64,000 nucleotides of DNA from Pimelobacter simplex (GCF_900114845.1 NZ_FOUK01000007.1:1-64000); one strand, 5' to 3'; positions 7,971 through 16,365 are shown, numbered from the stretch's first letter. Program-made: numbers and translations. Notes: generated from the sequence alone by a model not told the origin.

Positions 7971-8420
7971 TCACGCAGCGCCGACGACACTTGGCGGGAG
8001 CTTGAGCTCGGGTGCGAGCTCGAGGAGCAGCTGGCGGACGCGGGTGTCGAGGTCGGCGATGATGCGGCGCACGGTGGTGTCGTCTTGGCCGGCGGGGTCG
8101 TCGACGGGCCAGTCCCGGTACGTGACGCCGGGGACGTAAGGGCATTCCTCGCCGCAGCCCAGGGTGATCGCTAGGTCGCTGGTGGCGATCATCTCCGTGG
8201 TCAGGTGCTTGGGGTGCTCATGAGAGGTGTCGAGGCCCAGTTGTCCTAGGACGTTGGCGACTTCTGCGTGGATGTGGTCGCCGGGCTGGGTCCCGGCTGA
8301 CAGGGCCGTGACGCGGCCCTGCGCATAGTGCTCGGCGAGCAGGCGGGCAATGACGGATCGGCCGCCGTTGCGGACGCAGGCGAAGACCACCTGCGGGACG
8401 CGCTCTGGGGTGGTGCTCAC
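7971..8420 (-). CDS. arsC: Arsenate reductase, LMW-phosphatase type
   Basis: A 149-residue cytoplasmic enzyme that reduces arsenate to arsenite. The low-molecular-weight phosphatase loop Cys15-x5-Arg21 (CVRNGGR) is present, followed by Ser, and the typical CGEECPYVPG segment and DWPVDDPAGQ loop lie near the middle and C-terminal half. Redox partner could be thioredoxin or mycothiol; the sequence does not settle it. Its start overlaps the end of acr3 by 4 bases, making it the last gene of arsM-acr3-arsC. Regulation is expected from ArsR bound at 10390-10434. Confidence 0.9.
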   Translation of the reverse strand: MSTTPERVPQVVFACVRNGGRSVIARLLAEHYAQGRVTALSAGTQPGDHIHAEVANVLGQLGLDTSHEHPKHLTTEMIATSDLAITLGCGEECPYVPGVTYRDWPVDDPAGQDDTTVRRIIADLDTRVRQLLLELAPELKLPPSVVGAA

Positions 8421-9529
8421 GGCACGGCTCCTGTCTGGGCTTCGGTGAAGTAGCGGCGCGTCCAGAGGGTGACGTAGACCAGGCCGACAAGTACGGGCAC
8501 TTCAATGAGAGGGCCGACGACGCCGGCCAGCGCCTGACCGCTCGTGACGCCGAAGACTCCGATGGCCACCGCGATGGCCAGCTCGAAGTTGTTGCCCGCC
8601 GCGGTGAACGCCACGGTGGTGGCGCGTGCATAGCCGAGACCCACTCGGTGCGCGAGGAAGAGGGACCCGGCCCACATCAGCGCGAAGTAGATGACCAGCG
8701 GTACGGCGATGCGGGCGACGTCGAGTGGTTGGCCGGTGATCGTGTCGCCCTGGAGAGCGAACAGCACAACGATGGTGAACAGCAGTCCGTACAGCGCCCA
8801 TGGCCCCAGGCGAGGCAGGAGGCGCTGCTCGTACCAGTCGCGGCCGCGGCGGGCCTCGCCGACTCGGCGGGTGAGGTAGCCGGCCGCGAGGGGGATGCCG
8901 AGGAACACGAGGACGCTGCCGGCGATCTCCCAGGGCGAGACGTCGAGGCCCGTGCTGGACAGCCCGAGCCAGCCGGGCAGCAGGTCGAGGTAGAACCAGC
9001 CGAGCAGGGCGAAGGCCAGAACCTGGAAGACGGAGTTGACCGCTACCAGGACCGCGGCGGCCTCGCGGTCGCCGCAGGCCAGGTCGTTCCAGATGATGAC
9101 CATCGCGATGCAGCGGGCCAGGCCGACGATGATGAGTCCGGTGCGGTACTCGGGCAGATCGGGGAGGAACGTCCACGCGAGAGCGAACATCAGGGCGGGT
9201 CCGACCAGCCAGTTGAGCACCAGCGAGAGCACCAGCATCCGGGTGTCTCGGGCGACGTGGCCGATCTCGTCGTAGCGGACCTTGGCCAGGACCGGGTACA
9301 TCATCACGAGCAGCCCCAGCGCGATCGGCAGCGAGATCGACCCGACCTTGACGGCGTCGAGCGCCTCTGCGATTCCGGGTACCCACCGGCCGGCCAGCAG
9401 GCCGACGAGCATCGCCAGTCCGATCCAGGCCGGCAGGTATCGGTCGAGGGTCGACAGGCGCCGGCCGACCGGCGCGCTGGAGCCCGCCCTCGCCGTCGCG
9501 GAGGCAGGTGGGGGTGGCGTCGTGCTCAT
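8417..9529 (-). CDS. acr3: Arsenite exporter ACR3
   Basis: A 370-residue polytopic membrane protein with about 10 hydrophobic segments, typical length for ACR3. LARCIAMVIIWNDLACGD is the hallmark region with the conserved Cys in the fourth helix, and AGNNFELAIAVAIGVFG matches the eighth-to-ninth helix signature. It pumps arsenite produced by ArsC out of the cell using the membrane potential. It overlaps both neighbours by 4 bases, so the three ars genes are co-translated. Confidence 0.93.
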   Translation of the reverse strand: MSTTPPPPASATARAGSSAPVGRRLSTLDRYLPAWIGLAMLVGLLAGRWVPGIAEALDAVKVGSISLPIALGLLVMMYPVLAKVRYDEIGHVARDTRMLVLSLVLNWLVGPALMFALAWTFLPDLPEYRTGLIIVGLARCIAMVIIWNDLACGDREAAAVLVAVNSVFQVLAFALLGWFYLDLLPGWLGLSSTGLDVSPWEIAGSVLVFLGIPLAAGYLTRRVGEARRGRDWYEQRLLPRLGPWALYGLLFTIVVLFALQGDTITGQPLDVARIAVPLVIYFALMWAGSLFLAHRVGLGYARATTVAFTAAGNNFELAIAVAIGVFGVTSGQALAGVVGPLIEVPVLVGLVYVTLWTRRYFTEAQTGAVP

Positions 9530-10356
9530 GCGGAGTCCTGGGACGCCGGCTTGGTCGCGCGGATGATCGCGCCGTGCATGCCCGGGACAGCCTCGTGGGT
9601 GAACTCGACCTCGGCGTCGACGAACCCCGCGGAGACCAGGCCGTCGAGGTACTCGGCCTGAGAGAGCGCGCCGGCGATGCAGCCGACATACGAGCCGCGC
9701 TCAGCGCGGTCCTCGGCGCTGAGGTGGTCCTCAGCGACGACATCGGAGATCCCGATGCGGCCACCGGGGGTCAGGACGCGATACATCTCGGCGATGACCT
9801 GCGGCTTGTCGACCGACAGGTTGATGACGCAGTTGGAGATGACCACGTCAACCGAGCCGTCGGGCAGCGGGACGTCCTCGATCGTGCCCTTGAGGAACTC
9901 CACGTTGGTCGCACCTGCCTTGGCTGCGTTGGCACGGGCCAGGTCGAGCATCTCGTCGGTCATGTCGACGCCGTAGGCGAAGCCGGTCTCTCCGACGCGG
10001 CGCGCGGAGAGAAGGACGTCGATCCCACCGCCCGATCCGAGATCGAGGACCCGTTCCCCGGCCCGAAGAGCGGCGACCGCGGTCGGGTTGCCACACCCGA
10101 GGCTGGCAGCGACTGCCTCGGCCGGCAGCGCGTCCTGGTCCTCGCTGCCGTACAGCACGGCTCCGAAGGACTCATCGACCGTCCCTTCGCCGCTGCAGCA
10201 AACCGAGGTTTCGCAGCTGTCGTCGACGACCTGGAGTGCGTCGTTCAGCTCAGCGTTGTTGGTTCCCTGGGTGACGGCGGCCGCGGCTTGCGCGTAGCGG
10301 AAGCGGACCTCCTCGCGCATCTGGTCGGGGCTCTGGGCACTGTTGGCCGAGATCAT
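9526..10356 (-). CDS. arsM: Arsenite S-adenosylmethionine methyltransferase
   Basis: A 276-residue Rossmann methyltransferase. ATG 10356 is preferred over an upstream in-frame start because AAGGAGCG lies just before it. SAM motif I is VLDLGSGGGID (about 103-113). Cys176 (SNCVINLS) and Cys226 (YVGCIAGAL) correspond to the two As(III)-binding cysteines of ArsM, and the N-terminal Cys48, Cys53 and Cys54 cluster adds further thiols. It methylates arsenite to volatile or trivalent methyl forms. First gene of the ars operon, divergent from arsR. Confidence 0.92.
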   Translation of the reverse strand: MISANSAQSPDQMREEVRFRYAQAAAAVTQGTNNAELNDALQVVDDSCETSVCCSGEGTVDESFGAVLYGSEDQDALPAEAVAASLGCGNPTAVAALRAGERVLDLGSGGGIDVLLSARRVGETGFAYGVDMTDEMLDLARANAAKAGATNVEFLKGTIEDVPLPDGSVDVVISNCVINLSVDKPQVIAEMYRVLTPGGRIGISDVVAEDHLSAEDRAERGSYVGCIAGALSQAEYLDGLVSAGFVDAEVEFTHEAVPGMHGAIIRATKPASQDSA

Positions 10357-10389
10357 CTCGAGCGCTCCTTCGTGTCGTATCGGCGAACT

Positions 10390-10434
10390 TCGATGCATCG
10401 ACCTTCTTCTATGTATCGACCGTTGTCAATACAT
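10390..10434. promoter_or_regulatory. Putative ArsR operator region
   Basis: The 94-bp gap between arsM and arsR contains a perfect palindrome TCGATGCATCGA (10390-10401) and a dyad ATGTATCGAC-N4-GTCAATACAT (10411-10434, one mismatch). The position between divergent starts is ideal for repression of both transcripts by ArsR. Confidence 0.65.
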
Positions 10435-10450
10435 CTGGCAGGATGGCCGC

Positions 10451-10801
10451 ATGCCCACCAGCGCCGCCCTTCCCGTGCTCGACGCCGCTGCCGCGTGCTG
10501 CTCGACCGTCACCGGAGGAGAGCTCGACGCGGGCGAGGCCAGTCGGCTGGCCCGAATGTTCAAGGCACTGGGCGACCCGGCCCGAGTCCGGCTGCTCTCC
10601 CTGATAGCGGCGCAGCCTGACCGCGAGGCGTGCATCTGCGACCTCACCGAGCCGGTGGGACTCTCTCAGCCGACCGTCTCGCATCACATGAAACAGCTCG
10701 TCGACGCCGGCCTCGTGGTCCGCGAGCAGCGGGGGCGGTGGGCGTTCTACCGGCTAGTCGAGGACACGCTCACCGCACTGAGCGCCGCACTCAAGCCCTA
10801 G
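10451..10801 (+). CDS. arsR: ArsR-family arsenic-responsive repressor
   Basis: A 116-residue winged-helix repressor from ATG 10451. The metalloid-binding ACICDL motif (Cys61, Cys63) precedes the recognition helix LSQPTVSHHMKQL, as in alpha-3 type ArsR sensors; Cys16 and Cys17 near the N terminus may give the third thiol. It should leave the operator at 10390-10434 when arsenite binds, opening both arsR and arsM-acr3-arsC. Confidence 0.92.
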   Translation: MPTSAALPVLDAAAACCSTVTGGELDAGEASRLARMFKALGDPARVRLLSLIAAQPDREACICDLTEPVGLSQPTVSHHMKQLVDAGLVVREQRGRWAFYRLVEDTLTALSAALKP

Positions 10802-11043
10802 CCGCAGCGAGCCGCGGACCGTTTGGCACCCGTCCATACTGGCGTCGGGCGGATCCACCGCCAACCGGCGCAAAGACCACGACTACGACCAGGGCATGGA
10901 GCAGGTCAAGGCCGCCGTACCCGAGGGGCACGTGCTGCTCGGCGTGCGGGTCGAGCGCTAGGCGGTAGCGGTAGACCGCAACGGCTTCGCCCCACCAGTC
11001 GCAATGGCTCAAGATTGGCACTAACTCCAAGTAACTTGTCCTC

Positions 11044-11715
11044 ATGCCTGCAGCGCTCGTGCCACAAGACGTTCACGCCGCACGCCTAGCCCTGCAGCAG
11101 ATCATCACCTGCCAGGTGGTCCTCAAGGACATGGCGACCCGCGATCAGCTCATTGCCGAGGCGGTTCAGCGCCATGGCAACCTTCTGACCGCGAGCGCCG
11201 CCGGTTTCATCACCGCCAACACCACGTTGGACGTCGATGAGGCCATCGCCGAGGACCGCTTCTTCTACATCCTTACCCGGCTCGGGGGCGTCTGCGAACT
11301 GCTTGCTGACGTCAAGGAGCTCAGCGTTTCAGACGTCGTACACGCTCTCGCAAGCCTTGAGTTCGAGGTCTCCGACGCCGAGGGCGAGGTGGACGCCACA
11401 GTTGTACAGGCGATGCAGGCCGCCCAGACGTGCCTGATCGCGAACACCTTCATACGCCGCGGGAGTCCGCCGTGGGGCATCCAGCGGACCCTGCAGCTGG
11501 GCGACATGGCCGCCGTGGTCCAGATGCTCGGGCTACTGCTTAACGAGCTCGTTGCGTGGTTCGACGACGAACACTGCAGCGACCTAGTCAAGGTCCTTCT
11601 CGGCGAGGTCGAACTGATCCTGCATGCGCAAGCTCACGCCCAGGGACGAACGGTGCCGGACCAGGTCGCGCACTACTTCGCCCGCGTAATGACCGTAACG
11701 GCGCCGGATACGTAA
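11044..11715 (+). CDS. Hypothetical protein
   Basis: A 223-residue soluble, acidic, mostly helical protein starting at ATG 11044. No family motif, transmembrane helix or signal peptide is visible. It lies before the operator-rich region at 11694 and overlaps its first repeat, so it may belong to the same regulatory unit as the toxin/antitoxin-like pair or simply be adjacent. No ribosome-binding site is obvious. Function unknown. Confidence 0.6.
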   Translation: MPAALVPQDVHAARLALQQIITCQVVLKDMATRDQLIAEAVQRHGNLLTASAAGFITANTTLDVDEAIAEDRFFYILTRLGGVCELLADVKELSVSDVVHALASLEFEVSDAEGEVDATVVQAMQAAQTCLIANTFIRRGSPPWGIQRTLQLGDMAAVVQMLGLLLNELVAWFDDEHCSDLVKVLLGEVELILHAQAHAQGRTVPDQVAHYFARVMTVTAPDT

Positions 11716-11797
11716 CGGCGTTCGCAACGATGCGCGTAACGGGAATCTCATTCCCAACGTTGGGCGTTACATGTAAGTTCTAGGGGAAGATCTTACA
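11694..11797. promoter_or_regulatory. Dense operator array before toxin/antitoxin-like pair
   Basis: Three direct copies of CGTAACGG (11694, 11711, 11735) are followed by nested dyads: GGGAAT-CTC-ATTCCC (11741-11755), CCCAACGTTGGG (11753-11764), GTAACG...CGTTAC (11736-11770) and TGTAAG-N14-CTTACA (11772-11797). Such stacked sites are typical of cooperative autoregulation by an antitoxin or complex. The first repeat lies inside the upstream gene. Confidence 0.6.
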
Positions 11798-11824
11798 CGA
11801 ACCAACACTGAGGGGGCGAGGACA

Positions 11825-12316
11825 GTGCCACGCACCGCCGAGCGGATCTACATGGCGTCGGACCTAAGCACCAGCGCCCGGCGCGAGTTCATCGAGGAGG
11901 GCCGCCAGGGGTTCGCGCGCCTGCGCACCACGGCTGGGGACTCCCTCGTGCTGCTTCGCGAGGCCCGGCTCGAGCACCTCAGCTCGATTCGAGACCACGC
12001 GCTTGCCTACCTCCTCCTCGACGCCGCCCTGCGCCGGCCCCGTGAGGAACGACGACCTCAAGACTTCGGCCCCTGGGCCTTCATCGAGGTGTTCGAGGAC
12101 GACGACATCATCGACTTTCAGTCCGAGGTGAATGACGCAATCACGCGGGCGGCCTCCGGAGGCGACGCAGAGGGCATAGAGAGCGTTCTCGATGCCTGGC
12201 GCAGAAGCGCCCGCACGCTGAGCGACCCTGTGGCCCGAGAGATCCTTAGCGGCCAAGTCTCCGCCGAGGACTGGGTCGAGGTCACCGAGGCGCCGCTAGA
12301 TGCCCCCCACGACTGA
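11825..12316 (+). CDS. Putative antitoxin (Phd/YefM-like N terminus)
   Basis: A 163-residue protein from GTG 11825 after GAGGGGGCGAGG. The N-terminal segment (ASDLSTSARREFIEEG, then SLVLLREARLEHLSS) has the shape of Phd/YefM antitoxins, a short domain with the pattern D-L-x4-R-x2-F followed by a beta hairpin; the remaining 90 acidic residues would neutralise a partner. Its end overlaps the next gene by 17 bases, and the operator array lies directly upstream. The family call is tentative. Confidence 0.5.
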   Translation: MPRTAERIYMASDLSTSARREFIEEGRQGFARLRTTAGDSLVLLREARLEHLSSIRDHALAYLLLDAALRRPREERRPQDFGPWAFIEVFEDDDIIDFQSEVNDAITRAASGGDAEGIESVLDAWRRSARTLSDPVAREILSGQVSAEDWVEVTEAPLDAPHD

Positions 12317-12713
12317 AGACGACCCACAGCCAGGCGCCTACCGCCCCTATCTGTCCGCGCGCTACCCGGGAGTCGGCAAAGCTCCGGCCGAACCGATCTG
12401 GCGCGTGCTTGTCCACCACAAGCATCTTGAGCAGTGGAAGCGGATCATGGAGCGATGCGGTGAAAGCAACGCCAACGAGCTGTGGGAGCACTTGACCACT
12501 CAGCCGAACCAGCCGCCGCGTCTAGGCACAGTCACCCCGATGAAGGGCAAGCAGTACGCCGCGACCTCCGATGGCATGTCGAGGGTCTATCACTACGAAG
12601 TCACCGGCGGCGCCCGGGTCGACTACAGGTTCAACGCCGAGTACGTCACGGCGCCCGGCGAAGACAAGCACCGGGTCGTCCAGATCATCTCGATCGATCT
12701 GGGAAGCCACTAG
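12300..12713 (+). CDS. Putative RelE/ParE-like toxin
   Basis: A 137-residue basic protein overlapping the antitoxin-like gene. The second half (TVTPMKGKQYAATSDGMSRV, then ARVDYRFNAEY and VVQIISID) gives the helix-helix-beta-beta-beta order of RelE/ParE-fold toxins, ending with the expected IISID strand. Catalytic residues of RelE-type RNases cannot be confirmed by eye. Overlap and order antitoxin-toxin support the pairing; activity is inference. Confidence 0.5.
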   Translation: MPPTTEDDPQPGAYRPYLSARYPGVGKAPAEPIWRVLVHHKHLEQWKRIMERCGESNANELWEHLTTQPNQPPRLGTVTPMKGKQYAATSDGMSRVYHYEVTGGARVDYRFNAEYVTAPGEDKHRVVQIISIDLGSH

Positions 12714-12897
12714 GCCACCTCAGTCAACGAATCCCACCCGCCTCGCTGACCTCTGCCGCTGCCGGTCAGACCGCAGTCGCCGGAGCCGCTTCACGAGCAG
12801 CGGGTCGAACGCCAGCGCCTCTGTGGCACTGGGGCGCCGAAGCCCGATCGACCGAGAGCTTGGGCCGCACTGGGGGCGTTCCAGTAGCGTTCAGCTC

Positions 12898-13506
12898 GTG
12901 GATTCTCGGGTCAACCCACGCCAGGTCGAGGTACTCAAATGGATTGCGGATGGGTGTCCTGACGGCCGCTGGCCGGCAGGCGACTACTCCCATGTCCTCA
13001 GCGGGAACGCGCTCGCCAACAGAGGTCTCGCCGCGATCAAGGGACGTGGCCCGAGGTGGAGCGCTTCGATCACTGACGATGGGCGCTACTACCTGGAACA
13101 TGGGTCCTACCCGCCGGGCCATCGGTTCGGCCCTAAGCCGAAGCGGGCCGAGCCTGCCGTCAGGCAGGACCCGCAACCACCGCAATCTGCCTCGTCAACG
13201 CGACGCTGTCGCGAGCCACAACCAGTCGAGCAGATCTTTCAGATCGACAGCCCTCGACGCAAGGCCGTCTCACGAGGACAGGACGGCCAAGAAGCCGCGC
13301 ACCCATGGGACGACCGCGTGCTGGTATCAGTCAAAGAGGCCGCCTGGGTCCTGAGCGTAAGCACCGCATTGATCTATGACGCCGTCCGCGACGGCGACAT
13401 TGACCGCGTGTTCATCGGCGAAGGGACAAAGCACTACCGCATCGTGTACAACTCCCTGCTGGCTTGGGTCAACGACCTTCCGACAGAACCGGTCCGGGGA
13501 TGGTGA
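12898..13506 (+). CDS. Two-domain helix-turn-helix protein, leaderless start
   Basis: A 202-residue protein. GTG 12898 follows TAGCGT (12885-12890) at a distance fitting leaderless transcription. Residues 1-75 look like a winged helix (VNPRQVEVLKWIADG, ITDDGRYYLEHG), followed by a Pro/Gln/Arg-rich linker, and residues 140-195 form an excisionase-like HTH_17 domain (VSVKEAAWVLSVSTALIYD, then a beta wing). The last codons overlap the next HTH gene by 7 bases. Probably a DNA-binding regulator of the accessory region. Confidence 0.65.
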   Translation: MDSRVNPRQVEVLKWIADGCPDGRWPAGDYSHVLSGNALANRGLAAIKGRGPRWSASITDDGRYYLEHGSYPPGHRFGPKPKRAEPAVRQDPQPPQSASSTRRCREPQPVEQIFQIDSPRRKAVSRGQDGQEAAHPWDDRVLVSVKEAAWVLSVSTALIYDAVRDGDIDRVFIGEGTKHYRIVYNSLLAWVNDLPTEPVRGW

Positions 13507-13829
13507 AGGAACACCGCTGGGAGGAGCCGCTTGCGAAACCCCTCTACGTGACCGTCGCCCGTGCGGGCGAGCTGTTGGATGTGCCCTATTCGCGCATGAT
13601 CTATCTCGCCCACCTCCTCGAGACCCGGTACTTCGGCCCAAAGGGTGGTGCGCGTCGCGTCTCGATGCGGTCGATCGACGAGTTCCTCGAGCTTCGGCAG
13701 GCCGGCGCAGATCCGGTCAAGGTGTTGGCCGCACGCAAGGAGCGCGCCCGGCTGCCCGCCACGCCGCACAGATTCGCCGCGTCTCCGACTGCGAGGTCGC
13801 CATACCGACGTCGCCGACGATTCCGCTAG
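13500..13829 (+). CDS. HTH_17 excisionase-like protein
   Basis: A 109-residue protein from ATG 13500, translationally overlapped with the preceding HTH gene. Residues 14-65 (VTVARAGELLDVPYSRMIY, then RRVSMRSIDEFLELRQ) form a single winged-helix DNA-binding domain of the excisionase/MerR-like type; the C terminus is very Arg-rich. The overlap suggests fixed stoichiometry with the 12898 product, perhaps a heteromeric regulator. No integrase gene is near. Confidence 0.6.
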   Translation: MVKEHRWEEPLAKPLYVTVARAGELLDVPYSRMIYLAHLLETRYFGPKGGARRVSMRSIDEFLELRQAGADPVKVLAARKERARLPATPHRFAASPTARSPYRRRRRFR

Positions 13830-13884
13830 CGCCAGGCGCGGCTCCAGCGATTGAAGCCAGAGCCGCGCCAGCCCAAGAACCGCT

Positions 13885-14216
13885 CTATGCCGTGGTCGCG
13901 TTCGCTACTTCCGCCGCCGCGAGCAGGAGCCGTGCGACCTTCACAGCCTCGTCCGGCGTCAGCTCGAACGTCTCCTCCATCTCGGCGACGTTCTCGGCCG
14001 ACACCCGGCTGAACATCACGAGGACCGCGGTGCCAGGCCGTCGATCTCGCCGCAGGTCGGCCCCACGGCGACGTACTCCCGGCCGTTGGGCCGGTAGGCC
14101 GTCGCCTCGACGTCCGGCCAGTCGCCCCAGCCGGGAGACGACCGGTGGTCACCCCCGCACTCCTCGGCACTCTCCTGCACGCACCACGCGGCAGGGCACT
14201 CAGCCGGGGCGGTCAC
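13885..14216 (-). pseudogene. CPxWC (DUF6907-like) protein, frameshifted
   Basis: ATG 14216 opens a frame with ECPAAWC and GREYVAVGPT but stops at 14016. The neighbouring frame then continues the family pattern (GTAVLVMFS, then ETFELTPDEAVKVARLLLAA) to a TAG at 13885. The two intact sister genes carry both halves in one frame, so a single-base indel near 14040 probably broke this copy. A TGATG overlap at 14014-14018 could allow coupled translation of the second half. ATG overlaps the upstream gene by 4 bases. Confidence 0.55.
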
Positions 14217-14488
14217 CGGCTCTCCGCGATCTCGGCCAGCTCCAGGATCTGGATGGCGACACGTCGGGCGTCCGACAGGTTGAACTTCACGCCGTTGACC
14301 GACACCACCGCGAGGCCCTCGTAGTCGGAACTCTGCTCGGCCAGAAGGAAGGCGACCTCCTCGCCCGGCGAGAGACCGTCGAAGACGTACTCGGTCGTGG
14401 TGTGGATCAGGTCGCCCTCAACGGCTACGCCCTCGTGGGACCTGTCGCACCACGAGGGGCACGGCGTGACGCGCATCCGTGAACTCAT
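14213..14488 (-). CDS. CPxWC protein, DUF6907-like
   Basis: A 91-residue protein from ATG 14488. PCPSWCDRSHEG near the N terminus gives the Cys-Cys-His start typical of the DUF6907 type; the middle is beta-rich and the end is a helix beginning FNLSDARRVAIQILELAE, as in its two neighbours. Function unknown; such proteins accumulate in actinobacterial mobile elements. It is part of a four-gene minus-strand operon with 4-base overlaps. Confidence 0.6.
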   Translation of the reverse strand: MSSRMRVTPCPSWCDRSHEGVAVEGDLIHTTTEYVFDGLSPGEEVAFLLAEQSSDYEGLAVVSVNGVKFNLSDARRVAIQILELAEIAESR

Positions 14489-14784
14489 CGCGACGCCTCC
14501 TCGATGACAGCAAGCAGCGACCGCGCCAGTTCCCGCCCCTCGGCGACCGTGATCCCCGGTTGCGCCTCCATATAGATGCGAGGCTCGTCGTGCAGGGTGT
14601 TGTCCGGGTAGGTGTGGCTCGAGTGGGACACGCCGCCGATCGGATGCGAGTGGTGGATCACGAACCCCTCCAACTCGCCCAGCTCGCCGAGGTGGTGCTC
14701 GTAGGTCATCGAGCACCAGCTCGGGCAGACGATCTCGGGGCGGTCGTCCGGGCGAACGGCCAGGACCGGCGGGAGCGTGCTCAT
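14485..14784 (-). CDS. CPxWC protein, DUF6907-like
   Basis: A 99-residue protein from ATG 14784 overlapping the preceding stop (ATGA). VCPSWCSMTYEHH contains the paired cysteines and histidines, probably a metal site, and the C-terminal helix (ITVAEGRELARSLLAVIEEA) follows the family layout. Second of three tandem paralogs; the divergence among them is high, so the duplication is old. No enzymatic residues are evident. Confidence 0.6.
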   Translation of the reverse strand: MSTLPPVLAVRPDDRPEIVCPSWCSMTYEHHLGELGELEGFVIHHSHPIGGVSHSSHTYPDNTLHDEPRIYMEAQPGITVAEGRELARSLLAVIEEASR

Positions 14785-15419
14785 CGTCGCTCCTCGCACC
14801 ACTTGCAGTCCGCAGCCTTGGTGCAGCCGCAGAGGCCGTAGTCCATGGCTCGTTCGAACTTCGTCTTGCGGACGATGTGGTGGACGGCCCGTTCGAGCGC
14901 CTTGGCTACGCGCGTTGATGGATAGTCGTCCGCGATCCGGATCTTGTGGACCCTCAACGGACCGTTCACATCCAGTGCGATCGACACCGGGAATGAGGCG
15001 TCCTCGCCACAGACCCAGTCCACCTCAGCGCCGTACCTCTCGCGCAGCAACTGCACGAACTGGCCAACATGCCGTTTCGCCTCGTCCTGCTCGCGGTTGT
15101 CTCGCTCCATCCAGCAGCCGCCGCGCTTCGCATTGACGTCGGCCAAGGAGTCCTGGATGAGCGCGTGCAGCGTGCTCCGAGAGCAGGTCGAGCAGCGCAG
15201 CCACCGCACCGACTTCGCGAGCGGGTCAATCTTCACGCCGGCCGGGATCTCGCGGCGATAGTTGACCGAGACGTCTCGGGCGGCTCCGCACTCGCAGCAC
15301 AGTGCGCGGTTCCGAGCTCGCGGGCCATGGCGGCCGTCGATCCGCTCCGGGTCAACCAGCGCGTTCTCGATGTCGACCGGCTGGCTTCCGCGCCGCCGAC
15401 CGTTGGATGATGTGGACAA
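14781..15419 (-). CDS. Hypothetical protein with two cysteine-pair sites
   Basis: A 212-residue protein from TTG 15419, chosen because GGAAGGA lies 9 bases upstream and no ATG fits. CCECGA near residue 41 and CSTCSRST near 77 suggest an N-terminal zinc ribbon; the C terminus ends CGCTKAADCKWCEE, a second metal-like cluster. The central part is mixed alpha/beta without known motifs. It is the first gene of the CPxWC operon, divergent from the HTH gene at 15606. Confidence 0.6.
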   Translation of the reverse strand: MSTSSNGRRRGSQPVDIENALVDPERIDGRHGPRARNRALCCECGAARDVSVNYRREIPAGVKIDPLAKSVRWLRCSTCSRSTLHALIQDSLADVNAKRGGCWMERDNREQDEAKRHVGQFVQLLRERYGAEVDWVCGEDASFPVSIALDVNGPLRVHKIRIADDYPSTRVAKALERAVHHIVRKTKFERAMDYGLCGCTKAADCKWCEERR

Positions 15420-15605
15420 GGTCTACGTCCTTCCGTGACGTGGTTCCTAGGCCCTGCCCGGTGTGCCAGCACCGCGCGGGGCCGATCTGTTTATCGGAAG
15501 GCGGGCCTGCTGGACTTCCCCATCCACAGCGCCCTTGACTCCGACAAGGGGGACAGTAGTCACGCGCTCTTGTCAGAGTCAAGGAGAAAGTGCAGAATCG
15601 TCCTC

Positions 15606-15785
15606 ATGCCGGATCACCTCATGGGCCAGACCGAGATCGCCGACCTTCTCGGCGTCAGCCGCCAGCGCGCCCAGCAGCTCTACAAGGACGGCGCCCTGCC
15701 GCCGGTGTACGACACGCTCGCCATGGGCCCCGTCTGGCTCAAGGCCGACATCGAGAAGTGGGCTCGCGAGACCGGGCGAATCTGA
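15606..15785 (+). CDS. Small HTH DNA-binding protein
   Basis: A 59-residue protein from ATG 15606. It consists of one helix-turn-helix (GQTEIADLLGVSRQRAQQLY) and a short wing ending in a helix (VWLKADIEKWARETGR), as in MerR/excisionase-type or AlpA-like regulators. Its stop overlaps the next ATG. It lies divergent from the CPxWC operon and may regulate it. Confidence 0.65.
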   Translation: MPDHLMGQTEIADLLGVSRQRAQQLYKDGALPPVYDTLAMGPVWLKADIEKWARETGRI

Positions 15786-16051
15786 TGGCGATCGCCGACC
15801 CGGAGCTGCTCGACGAGGTGTACCGCTTCTGCGTTGCCCGAGCCAAGGAGATTGCGACAGGCGCACTTCCTGGACACGAACGGGACAGCCGGAGCAACGC
15901 TCAATCAATGTTGAAGCTGTTCGCGAGCATGCGGCGCGACGTTCTCGCCAACCCGTGGAGCGGGTCAGAGGCAGTTGACTACTTCCGCCGACGCGCCATG
16001 CGATGGAAGGACCACTCCGACTTCGATCCCATCTGGACCATCGACACCTAG
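15785..16051 (+). CDS. Hypothetical helical protein
   Basis: An 88-residue protein whose ATG overlaps the stop of the HTH gene at 15606 (TGATG). It is helical and rich in Arg and Asp (ELLDEVYRFCVARAKEIATG, then FASMRRDVLANPW). No motif is recognised. Translational coupling to the HTH protein is the only clue; it may be a partner or effector. Confidence 0.55.
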   Translation: MAIADPELLDEVYRFCVARAKEIATGALPGHERDSRSNAQSMLKLFASMRRDVLANPWSGSEAVDYFRRRAMRWKDHSDFDPIWTIDT

Positions 16052-16128
16052 CACACCACGCGCCGGCCCTAGCAGATTCCGCGTCCGAACCCCTTGCGCG
16101 AGCCGGCGGATCGGAGTTGGTCTAGAGC

Positions 16129-16365
16129 ATGGCCAACCACCGCCGACCAGTTGAGTTCCCGACCCTCGCGGACCGGCTGGAGACCGTGCCCTGCATCTCG
16201 ATGACTCTGGCCGAGGCCGCTCCTGCCTGTGGAGTCTCGACCAGTCTCTTGAAGCAGGCCATCGAGGCCGGGACCTTGAGGTCCAAACGGACCTCGGCAA
16301 ACGGCACCTACCTCGTCACGCCGGCGGCTCTACGCGCTTGGTTCGAGAGCTTGCCCGACGCATGA
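16129..16365 (+). CDS. HTH_17 excisionase-like protein
   Basis: A 78-residue protein from ATG 16129. Residues 24-75 (SMTLAEAAPACGVSTSLLKQ, then GTYLVTPAALRAWFESLP) form an excisionase-type winged helix with the hallmark of a helix pair, a two-strand wing and a C-terminal helix. It overlaps the next HTH gene by 4 bases, repeating the pair arrangement seen at 12898/13500. Confidence 0.65.
   Translation: MANHRRPVEFPTLADRLETVPCISMTLAEAAPACGVSTSLLKQAIEAGTLRSKRTSANGTYLVTPAALRAWFESLPDA

Noticed and set aside
10791..11045. Minus-strand frame of 84 residues after arsR
   Set aside because: No ribosome-binding site, no motif, and it overlaps a plus-strand fragment (about 10855-10961) that reads more like protein but has no start codon. 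Neither could be supported.
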